Positions 51,401 through 61,841 of a stretch of 64,000 nt of DNA are shown here, piece after piece (the stretch's first letter is position 1; every line of letters starts with the position of its first letter). Origin of the DNA: Apteryx mantelli. Its lineage: Eukaryota; Chordata; Aves; Apterygiformes; Apterygidae. Under the pieces are notes generated by a model that was not told where the DNA came from, made no database searches, and saw nothing but the letters and a program-made list of their open reading frames with translations. The stretch spans positions 89,026,007 through 89,090,006 of the forward strand of contig NC_089978.1 of NCBI RefSeq assembly GCF_036417845.1. Reading direction: 5' to 3'. The position numbers and the translations under genes are program-made.

Positions 51401-53540
51401 GGGCGGGGGGAGACAAAACAAAAAAGTAATGTTTTGTGCTAAGTGATTAAACTGTATAATGTTTCTTAGTCCATTCATTTTGCCCCCTGACTTTGGTGTG
51501 CTCTCTGTGGTGTATCCTTTACCTGGGTTGTATGCTTCTGCTGCATTTTTAAAAGCATTGAACAGATGGTTATTAAGCACCAAGCCATAAAATAGATGTA
51601 GAATGATCATTGCAGCCAGAAATGTACAGTGTGGCAGTCGCTTAGAATAAGAATGACAAAAAACAGTTGCATGCTTGAGTCCTTTTTACAGTATGGTGCT
51701 AAACTGTTCTTCTGCTTCAGGTTTAATGTGTGACAGAAGTGACATTAGGAGAAGGAAAGCTCCTTGATGCAAGGATTTCTGCCTCTAGGACACCACCGGA
51801 TTGCACAACCTTGTTAGCATTATTTACTTCCTCACTTAAGTGACGTATTTGACTGAAATCTTGGGGGAGATTTAGGTAAGAAGAGTGGGAATTCAGGGAT
51901 GTATTCTAGCAGACCTAATGTTCTGGTCTTAGTGATTGAATTAAAATTCCACATTGTGCTGTTTTGTGATTAAACATACCGGAATAATAAGTTCTTTTAA
52001 CTGCATTATCTGTCCGCCTAGAAGAACTTTGCTGTTTATCCTCTTCAGAAGAGTTTTTGCTTTTAAAAACTAAATGGATATAATTTGATTATTTATTCAC
52101 TTTTTTTAATACTGCTTGTGAAAACATTCTACCATACCACTCCTCAGAATATAGGAGAACAGCAGCTTTGATTCTGGGTGTTGAATTTAAGATTGTAAAG
52201 ATAGCTTACAAAATTGACTTGCAGTCAGTGTTAAGACTATTGTGCGGAGTACTGTTTTGGACCTGTGTCCTACTCATTGTACAGCCTGGTGTTATTTTGA
52301 GATGTGATAATGCCATTATTCTACAATTTGGTAACATATTCTTAATATTGTAGCACAACAACTGGAACTTTATGCCCTCATGAAACACAAACCTAAGCTT
52401 GAGCCTCACTGATGTCTGTATTTATTTTTGAGACTGAGGTTGCAGAAACCTTCAGGAACTGTGAGATTCATGAAATAATGTGGACTGCTTAACTGCATAA
52501 GATCATTTTTGGTTTTATGCATATGGTTCACTAAGTTTTCTGTTAGCCTCATATATGAAACAGGATAGAGGAAGAATAAAAGAGCAACTTCTTTTTAATG
52601 TAATTCTCTATCCATGGAAATAGATGAAGGTGATAGACCCTCTAGTTGTCCAATTTTTGTTGCTGTTTTTGGTAAATTATTTGCTTAAATGTGACTGGAA
52701 ACTTGCATTCATCTCTCTTGTGAAAGAGCTGGTAAAACTAATAAAACTCAAACCTCTCTTTGCCAGAGTTCAAAGGGAAGGTGGGAAGTGGTGATTCTTT
52801 ATATTATTGACCTTCAAATAACAGAAGGTCAACAGACAGGATCCCTAGCAATGCTTGCTTGCTTTTTTAATACGCATGCACACTTCATGCAGCTTGCAAA
52901 GACTGAAGCAGAGCACTTCCTGTTTGTCACTATCATACAGTCACTTCCAGCTGAATTCTTGCTCAGTGTTTTATGTATTGACTTACTGGTCGTGTACCTT
53001 CATGTACTTTTTTTTTTTTTTTTGGTTGAACATGAAGAGCTAGGAAAAAAAGTGGTTATGCTTTGTGTAGTTCTGATCTCTTTACTTTTTTTTTTTTTTT
53101 TTTTTTGGAACTTAGGCAAAGCTTTCTAAAAAGCTTATTTTTCACAAAGGTGATGCACAGCTCTGAGCCATCTTGGAGACTGTTCGTATGCTAGTGCTAT
53201 CTGAAAGCCTCAGTATATTTCTTTTGCTCTGGTCATTGTTTATTACTAAAGTAATAGTATAAGTGACCTGAAGCTAAAAGCAAAGTTAAACTTGTAGGAA
53301 GACGTTCTTATTGGGCCAGTTAAATATTTTTCTTCCTCTTTCCCCTGGTTTTGTTTGTGTCCGAAGCTGTGGTTCCACTAACGTCTTTGTGGTGGGGGGT
53401 GGAGGGAAGACAAAGGCTCCTGCATGTGGGAAAGATAATGGAAGGAATAGAAGACTATGGAAGATGTGATGCTTCCCTCGGGCCACCTTGTTCAGTTAGC
53501 TGTGGGACTCTGCAAACAATTTTTCCAGTGTAACTGATAG

Positions 53541-54865
53541 AAGGAGCTGGGGACTGGAAGAAAGTAAGTATCACCCTTATCTTCAGGAATGGCAAGAGTG
53601 AAGATCTGGGGAACTATAGGATAGTCAGCCTCACCTTGATCCCTGGGAAGGTGATGGAGCAAATCCTTCTGGAAGCCATTTCCAAACATGTTAAGGATAA
53701 AGGCATTTAGGAGTAGTCAACATGGATTAACAAAGGGGAGATCATGTTTGACCAACCTAATGACCCTCTCTGAGATGTCTGGCTCTGTGGACAATAACAC
53801 CCTCATATTCAAACAAGTAAAGTATGGACAAGATAAATGGGCAGTGAGGTGGATTGAAAACTGGCTCAACTGCTGGTTTCAGGATAGCACAAAATCCAGT
53901 TGGAGGCCAGTTGCTAGTGGTTGTACCCCAAGGTTTGATACCATGGCCAATACTGCTCAGTGTGTGCATTAATGACCTGGAGTATGGGATCAATAAGTTT
54001 GCAGATGATACAGAACTGTGAGGAGTGGCTAATTAAACAAGAGGGTTGTGCTGCCATTCAGGGGGACCTCAACAGGCTGTAGAAATGGGCAGAGAGGATC
54101 ATCATGAAATTCAGCAAAGGAAAGTGCAAAGTTCTGTACCTGGGGAGGAACAACCCCAGGCACCAGTACAGACTGGAGCCAACCAGCTGGAGAACAGCTT
54201 TGCAAAGAAGGACCTGGAGGCTTTGGGCAGACAAGAAGTTGAACATGTGCCTTTGCAGCAGAGAAGGCCAATGCTATTTTGGGCCGCATTAGAGTGTTGC
54301 CAGCAGGTTGAGGGAAGGGATACTTCCCCTTTACTCAGCACTGGTGAGGGCACATCTAGAGTGCTGGATCCAAGTCTGGGCTCCCCAGTACAAGACATGG
54401 TTGTCCTGGTGCCAGTTGAGGCAAGGGTCACAAAGATGATCAAGGGAATGGAGCATCTGACACATGAGGAGAGGCTGAGAGAGCTGGAACTCTTATCCTG
54501 GAGGAGAAAAGACTCAGGGGAGATCTGATCAATGTCTATAAATACCTGATGGGGAAGAGTAAAGAAGATGGAGCCAAACTCTTCTCAGTGGCGCCCCAGT
54601 GCAACAGGATGAGAAGCAGTGGGCACAAATTGAAATACAGGAAATTCCATGGAAACAAAAGATTTTTTTTTTTTTTCCCTACTGTGAGGGTGGTCAAACA
54701 CAGGAACAGGTTGCCCCGAGAGGTTGTGGAGTCTCCATCCTTGGAGACAGTCAAAACCTGACTGGATGTGGACATGAGCAACCTGCTATAGGTGACCATG
54801 CTTTGAGCAGGGGGATTGGACTAGATGATCTCCAGAGGTGCCTCCAACCTCAAGTATTCTGTGAT
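53541..54865 (+). mobile_element. CR1 LINE, 5'-truncated and decayed
   Basis: Broken frames match the CR1 reverse transcriptase open frame: DWKKVSITLIF, GNYRIVSLTLIPGKVMEQIL, SQHGLTKGRSCLTNL, VRWIENWLN, SSWRPVASG, FADDT (53998-54012), KCKVLYLGRNNPRHQYRL, and near the end VVKHRNRLPREVVESPSLET. The 3' end is GGTGCCTCCAACCTC followed by ATTCTGTGAT (54856-54865), the CR1 terminal octamer-type repeat. The element lacks its 5' half and the block with the first catalytic Asp (YLDFxKAFD) between SVDN and WAVRW. It carries frameshifts and stops and has a T-run at 54661-54676. It lies in the sense orientation of SMS intron 1 and cannot be active. Confidence 0.93.
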
Positions 54866-56200
54866 AAGTACCTGAGCTGGCTGCGCAACAGAGGGATGGC
54901 TACAGAATTATGGCATAAGGTAGAAAAAACAAACCTTGAGTGAAACACAGGGTTGCTTAAAGGATACAGTTCTGAACACTTTTGGCTTAAACACTCTGTT
55001 CACTTCTTACCTCCCACCCCTTTTTATATCAATGCTATCTCTTAAAATAGATGTTGCAAACACTGCTACCACCTTTGACAGCAGTGCAGTCTTAGATTGG
55101 CATTAGTCAACATAGGAAAAAACACTTGGAGTTCAGTTCTTGATCAGTTGGATACTTTGGGTGTTTGTTGGAAGATGGTGTGTAGCCATGGATGATGGAG
55201 GAGGTGGGTTACTTTTAACTTGTGCAGAGCACTGGGAGAGAGAAAGGTGGTTGTTGCTGGAGGAACAGAGTTTTTAGCTAGGCACAAGGAAAAAATAGTG
55301 TACTGTAAGAAATGGTATAAATACTGAATTCATGACTTTTGGTGTCTGGCAGGAATATATTTGTAATCTTATGGCAGGTATTTTTATATGTTTTCCTTAG
55401 TGATCTGGATTGATGGAGTGGTGGTTTTGTGGGGGGGAGAGTGAGGGGAATGAGTTCTCCTGTTGGTAGCTGGGTGTGTTTAATCTTTTGAGAGTTCATT
55501 CTAATTCATAATGATTTTACTCGTATCGCTTCCAAATGGAGACTCAGATGCGCTGGATGATCTATAGTAACTGTGGTGACTACACAGATGTGCCAGTAAG
55601 TTCATGCATTTGGTGTTGTGGCACAGTGTAGCTTGATTTGCTGCAGCTGTGTTCTGTGTTCATTATGTAGTCTGAAGTCCTTGGAGTAGGAGTGCAGAAC
55701 ACTAAATCTGGGAAAACTTCTTAGGAAGAAGCAGCTGTCTACACTTGCCTTTCATAATATAGAATAATGACATGGAGTAAATGCACAGGGAAACTTGAAG
55801 CTGATCTGCTTTCTCATGGAAGAATAAATAGTAAATGGTCACTTCCACCCTCTTTTTACACCTCATCCAATGCCATGCATGGTTGCCTACTTGTATGTAT
55901 AAATCAATGTGAGGAGTTGATTGCTTCTCACAGGTGCAAATTAATGGAAGGGAATAGTTTTGGTATAGATTTCTGCTTCCTGCTGTTCTCTGCTTGCACA
56001 AAGCTAGCAAGCACAAAACAAAGGCTTTTTTTGCCTGTTATGGTGTTTCTATTAGATTTCCAAACTTAGTACCAGGAGAGACATGGGTTGCTAAAGCCAG
56101 TTGTTCTTCTGTTAACATGTCAAGCAAAAGCTAGCTGCTTTGTCTTGAGGAGTAATGAAAACACTGGTTGGGAAGGGAGTTTCTTACATTCTTGGTTTGT

Positions 56201-56202
<2 letters not shown>

Positions 56203-56230
<28 letters not shown>
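56203..56230. repeat. T28 homopolymer
   Basis: Twenty-eight consecutive T, the longest homopolymer in the window. It could be the reverse complement of a poly(A) tail of a minus-strand retrocopy, but the sequence after it is not recognisable as one. Confidence 0.9.
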
Positions 56231-56233
<3 letters not shown>

Positions 56234-59200
56234 GAAGAAAAAGTATTAGCAGCTGTTGTCATTCTGAACTATTAGCCGAGCCTGTGATACTTCTGTGGAA
56301 ACTTCTCTAGACAATATGTTTCTAAGCTATGAGAGTGCTCCGCACACGTCTATGCAGTAGGATGCTTTTAAAAAGGAAAAAAAGCACAACTTAATTTAAA
56401 ACCTCAAAAAAAATAGATTGTCCTGTAAGGATTGGTGACTAAATGATAATTAGCTGTCTGCAAATTATAATGTACTGGGGGGAGGGGAGAGGAGAAGTCC
56501 TAGTAGGAAGACAAGGTGGCTGGCTTTCCATAAACTGATCCTGTATGTATGTATGGCTGTGTTTTTTTTTTCTTTTGTGTGTTTTTCTCTATTTCTTTTA
56601 GTGCCTAAAAGAATATTAGGATCCTTGAAATAGAGGCACTTGAGCCTGAAGTTTCTACTTAGTCCTGGATTTTAAAAATCATGAGCATTTTGCTCACTGA
56701 GCATTTCTGTAATATACCCCTAATTTGGGAGGTTTTCCTGGATGAACAGATATGAATGAGGCTGAGAAATAAAACTGATGTTGAAAACAATGCCTTGAGC
56801 AGTATTAGCATTAGAATGTGAGACCTCCCGAAACCTATATTTCTGTAAATAAGTGGGGGTGGAAAGAGGCACTGTGAGTGGTCCCCCTTCCCTTCTGCAT
56901 ACTGGCTGCTGGAGCAGTTGGGGTATGGTGCCACAGCAGGCTCAAGGCACTCTGTGACGCAGTTCTGCCCTGTACCCGGCTGCCCGCTTGAATTGGCCCT
57001 GGAACCTGACCTGGCTAAAAATGAATCACTTCTCAGGCATGTTCTCTTTATTGCTCATTCCTGAAATAGTCTTTCTTGTTTCTGTTTGCTTTCTCCATGA
57101 GGTTTTTGTAGAATTCCAGGGTATAGGTAAAACACCCATGTATGAGAATTTCAGACTTGTACAACACAATGATGTAATATATGGAATGATTAATTTAGGT
57201 GGTTCTGAAACAAGCTGTCAGTGTTCAGATTGTTGTTTTGCTATTAGTATATTTTGCATTTTGGCTCCTAACGAACGCTATCTCTTAATGAAGCCGTTCA
57301 TTTGACTTCTCATTATTATTATTAAAAGGGAAAATGCATCAGAACTGTAAAGGCATGTGGAATTGCTTTAATATGTTCTGTTGTGTGGGGTGTTTTTTGC
57401 CTTTCTTTTCTTCCCTCTAGCAAGCAAAAATAGAACATAACCAACCATTTCCAAATCAGGGTAAGAAAAAAAATGTCAGACTTGAAGTGAACATTTTCAA
57501 GTGAGAGCTAATCTGTTCCCATGGTCTGCTAAGATTTTGTAAATGCTCTGGTATGAGGAGGCCTTAAATCAAAACAATATTTTATTTTTAGAGATGGTTT
57601 TGTTCAATAACAGATTACTGAGCTCAGTGTTGGAGTATCTGGATGAAACTTTGGCCAGTGTTATGCATGAGGCCAGAATAGACACTTAAAGTATCTTTGG
57701 CCTTTAAGCAATACTCATGTTCACAGATCACCGTCAATTGATGGCTTCCTGGCTGCTAAAACTTCAGAGGAATGTCTGTGACTGAAATTGTCTCTTCTAG
57801 AAATATATTGGGATTCAAAAACTGTCTGGTTTAAACCAACTGGACATTATACCTTTCGAGATAAGTTTCACAGATCTTCCATGTGATGTGTTTGTTTCTG
57901 CTCTCTGGAGTTGAAATTCTGGGCCCTTTCAGTCCTTTTTGCAAATAATTATCAAATGCTTAAAGCAATATTTCACACTTGGTAACCTGAGTTTGAGTCC
58001 CTTGTTCCTGAATAGGAAGAAATCTTATTAATTCACATTAACATTTTGATCTAGATTTAGAGGTGTTTCTATTGCTTTAATTGCTATTGTCCTTTTCAGG
58101 TATCAACACTTGATATAGCATATCTGAACTTGGAATGAGGGTGGTGGCAAGTGGATTTAGGTGAGAGACCTTGAGATTCCTAAAATTTCCTGATGCCTTT
58201 GGGCAATTCAGTGATGCGTCAAAAAATTTCAAAAGGAGTCTTCCAACTTTGGGGAATTAATTAGCCCTTCAAGGCAAATCTTATGTGGTATAACCAAAAA
58301 AGAAACTTAAAGAAAGGGAGCATGCTGATATCTTACTTTCCTGAAGTTAATCATGTAGTAGGAAGAACTCAAAGGTGAGTTTGTGCTTGGTTGTTTAGCA
58401 AGAAAGTCTGTTGTGGAAAGATGAGGGATTGGTATCTTCTTGGAGCAGAAGAATATTTGTAATAACTTATCCTACAGTCTCTGCCAAGATGCACCCAGCA
58501 GGCATCCTTGAAGCTGTTGAAGCAGGCTAAATAGCATGAGCATATGAGTTCTTCCAGAAAATCTATTCTGTGTCATCTTTACTACTTCAGCATTTTGCAG
58601 GGGCAGCAGAACTCAAGTGGTCTGGGAGTTATTCATACTAGTTTTGTTTGGGCTTCATGCTGTTTTGCTGGCTAGAAGAAGACGGTGTGCATTGTTAATA
58701 TGAATTATTGTCTAACATTGTTCCGGTAATCCTATAAGAAATAAATTGAAATGAGGAAATGAGCGTGGGTGTTAGGAAAGATGAAGCAGAAGATAAAGGA
58801 GTGGGGAAGGAAGCAAATGGCGAGTGAAAAGAGGGGACCAGATGTCTGAAGTGCCAAAAATTCTCTGTGAATGTATTGGCTTTGGAATAGCTGCTTCTGT
58901 CTGCCCCAAAATGAAAGAGCTGATGTGTTTCAGAAGCTGAATGTTTAAAGTTGATTTTGAAAAAAAGGGGGGGGGGAGCCCTTCTCCCCTTCCTGGTGGA
59001 AAGCTGCAGGAACTGGAAGCAGTTTCAGAACTGCAGCTGTAGTTATGATCCAGTTTCCTTTGTGCTCATAATATCCCCCAAATATGTTGGCTTGATTGCG
59101 AGCCCCACTTATCACTACTGTAACTCTCAGTCGGTGGGTGAATAACCTGTGCATTTGGAGCCTTAATTACTGCCTGCAACATGATGGTACCTGACTCATG

Positions 59201-60849
59201 CTGGAAAGCAAGTATAAAAACTTGAAATTGCTCTCACTGTATTTTAGCTGGCATAAATTATGTGGATTTTGACAGGAGGGTAGGAAAGAAGAAAAGAGCC
59301 ATTGTGGTAGAGTGGAGTGTGTGAGAGTGTATAGGTGGCGTTTCATCAGTGAGGGTAAAAATCATGGGTAGCGATACTGACAGAGAGTAATAACTGTGCC
59401 AGCAGTTAAATTATTCACTGTTGTCCAACAGAACTTGTGTGTTTGTGGGGTGTGTGGGGGTGGGTTTTTTGTTGTTGTTTGGTTTTTGTTAGTTCTCATT
59501 AGCCATAAGCTGTAACATGGGGAGTTAGTGAGTCAGAAGATGAAAAGTAAATACTTATCTTGGAACATGAATTCAAGATCAGGTAGTAGCAGCAGTAAGA
59601 AACAGTGCCTTTCCACTTGCAACAAATTTTCTTGGCAAGAGATTGAGGAATTAGGTCACTGACTTTGTGTAGAGAAAAATAAGGGAAATACTTTTTTGTT
59701 ATTTCAGTCTTTCTGGTAAAACATACAGGGATAACTGAGTCCAGGCTTTACAGATGAGCAAACACGTAGGTTTCAAGTAATCAGATAGGTAGTTTGGTCT
59801 ATTGTGGAGTTCCCTGCATATGCTGGATGAGGTGGACATTACATTATTTATTTGGTATGAAAAAAATTTTTTTTTTTTTAAATCATCTTTAAAGCTTGCA
59901 GAAACCATTAAAGTTCTGGAAACTATCGTTGATAAGACCTGTAGGCTGCACTGATTGGATTCTAAGGTATATGCATTTGGATGGTGGTGGGGAGAGCAGT
60001 AAAACAAAACAATAGTTTAGGGGAAAAAAAACAATGTGTCAGTACTGGAAGCGTTTGGTTATAAACCATGCCTCCAGATGATTTCTCTCATGGAATAACT
60101 CCAAATCCTGGTTATGCTATTGCCCTATTGGATGACTGTAGGGGCTTAGGGTGGTGTGTGTGTCTCTTTTTGTATGGTTTGTGTAAAGCAAAAATGATGA
60201 TACCTGTCCCAATGGGACAGTCCGTGGGTTAATATTGTATGTCTTGTTATTGGCACACACTAGCTGCTATGATGCAATCTTGCCAGTTTTGTTCTCATTC
60301 TTGTATAGCTTTACCAGAATCCTTTAACTTGCACAGTGAATTAATTCATGATTTATTTTGGGGAAACTTGCTTGAATGCATTGTCTGAAATAGTCATAAT
60401 GAAGATTATTTTTTTAAAAAATATATATTTTGTGTACCCCAACTTTGACGCTTTTGAAGTCTGTTTGTTCTAACTGAAGAAATACAGTTATCTTCAAAAA
60501 TGGGAGGATGATTTGTCCATAATTACCATCACTATAACTTTTCTTGTTATTCCCAAACCAATTTTTTTGTGTGTGTTTGAGATGCCTTTTCCACAGCATT
60601 TTCAGTTGAGATCCTCCTTTGTTCTGGATGTTAGGAAAAGGATGCTTTTTTTCTCCCTGGGTACTCAATCCATTTGTGATACGGAGAAGCACTCATGAGA
60701 GAGTGGTGTGACTCATTCTTGGTGAGAATAGCTCGAGGGGTGACGCCCTTCACACAACCAGTCCCTGCCATCTGCTGAAATGGTGGAATGGCATTTGTGC
60801 TCTTTCATTCTTCAGCTTTCTTAAATCACTGTTTTAAGCAAACCTTACG

Positions 60850-60894
60850 TTTAAGGAAGTGGTCTCAAAAACATTTAAGGAAGTGGTCTCAAAG
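60850..60894. repeat. Short tandem duplication (two copies, about 24 bp)
   Basis: TTTAAGGAAGTGGTCTCAAA occurs twice in a row with a few bases between the copies, in SMS intron 1. Confidence 0.8.
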
Positions 60895-61294
60895 ATCCAG
60901 TAAATCCTGGAATTTCATACATCTTCCTGGTCCTCCTATTCCTGCACTGAAATGCATTCAAGGGTCTGAATGTTGAGGAAAGAAATTGTATGTTTTGACA
61001 GATGTCAGGGTGGAAGTGAAAGCATCTGTACTTCATGTTTCTGTGCATTAGCATTTGCTTATACTGCTTTGCACAGAGAGTAAGCTATATGGGGTTTGGA
61101 AAGCTTGAGGCTTCCCTCTTTGCCTAGATCCGGAAGGGGACAGGAGAAAGAATGACCACTATCCAGAGTGGGTAGTCAGCTTGTCTTGTCTAGTTGGTCA
61201 GTGCCTGTGGAAAAAAACATTAAGCTGTAAGCTAGGGAAACTGCTAAATTGCTGGTATTGCATTCAGTGCTGCAGTTTATCTGGGGGGGAAGGG

Positions 61295-61322
61295 TTTTTA
61301 TTTATTTATTTATTTATTTTTA
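61295..61322. repeat. (TTTA)n microsatellite
   Basis: About six TTTA units in SMS intron 1, about 400 bp before exon 2. Confidence 0.85.
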
Positions 61323-61720
61323 GTAAGTGGTTGAAAAAAATACATGAACAGGTGCTTGCTTGGAAGATAGTGCAATAGGTGAGCAATGGTAGCCCCAATA
61401 AAAATACTCTTGGTACCTGTACTGCAGATAGAGGCTTTGCTCAGGGAAAAGCAATAATTTAAAAGAAAACTATGTTGCAACCTCTGTGGCCTGGGAAAAT
61501 GTCTGTGGGTGAAGAAGGTACATAATAATATTTTGCTACTTCTGCTTCTGGTGTGAGGCCAGGCTGTAAGCTCAAAAGATACTGTTCAGATGGAACGGAA
61601 GGAGTACTCCAGGCAGCTAGCAAGAATGGTGCTTTTTTTTTTTTTTAGTTGAATGTAAGAATGATTTGAGTGGGAAATCCTCACTGATAATGTGTGTTGT
61701 TTTTTTTCTTAATCTTGCAG

Positions 61721-61841
61721 CTGATTGCAATGCCGTTCTTAAAGCTCTACAGCCCATTTTTCAGGAGCAGGGAATGACAGAAACAGTTCATAACTGGGAA
61801 GACCATGGTTATTTAGCAACATACATCAAAAAAAATGGCAG
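61721..61841 (+). CDS. SMS: SMS coding exon 2, spermine synthase N-terminal domain
   Basis: The acceptor is a T-rich tract and CTTGCAG ending at 61720, and the donor is a strong GTAAGT at 61842. The 121-nt exon begins with CT, which joins the G of exon 1 to give Ala. It then reads [39 protein letters not shown] and leaves AG for a split Ser. The recalled human counterpart is DGETILKGLQSIFQEQGM and [18 protein letters not shown], so identity is high, with changes at positions that tolerate them. This is the N-terminal dimerisation domain, which resembles S-adenosylmethionine decarboxylase in fold. The catalytic aminopropyltransferase domain is encoded by later exons beyond the window. Phase 2 at the end agrees with human FANL following Ser. 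Confidence 0.96.

Larger units (their letters stand above)
38679..61720 (+). other. SMS intron 1 (23,042 bp)
   Basis: Bounded by the donor GTAACC at 38679 and by a T-rich tract and CTTGCAG ending at 61720. Its first 650 bp belong to the CpG island. It holds a CR1 LINE remnant (53541-54865) and a GC-rich patch (about 48170-48440). Homopolymer runs include G10 at 39060, C14 at 39150, G14 at 41681, G12 at 43521, T28 at 56203 and G10 at 58967. There are two hairpins near 43.3 and 43.8 kb and a (TTTA)n tract near 61296. An octamer motif ATGCAAAT lies at 39361-39368. No nested gene was recognised. Confidence 0.85.

Noticed and set aside
52788..53129. 113-codon hydrophobic frame on the + strand in SMS intron 1
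   Set aside because: Its Phe runs come from poly-T tracts at about 53010 and 53090, so it is low-complexity translation.
54046..54528. 160-codon frame
   Set aside because: It is a shifted frame through the CR1 remnant, partly real reverse-transcriptase wording and partly out-of-frame. It is not a host gene.
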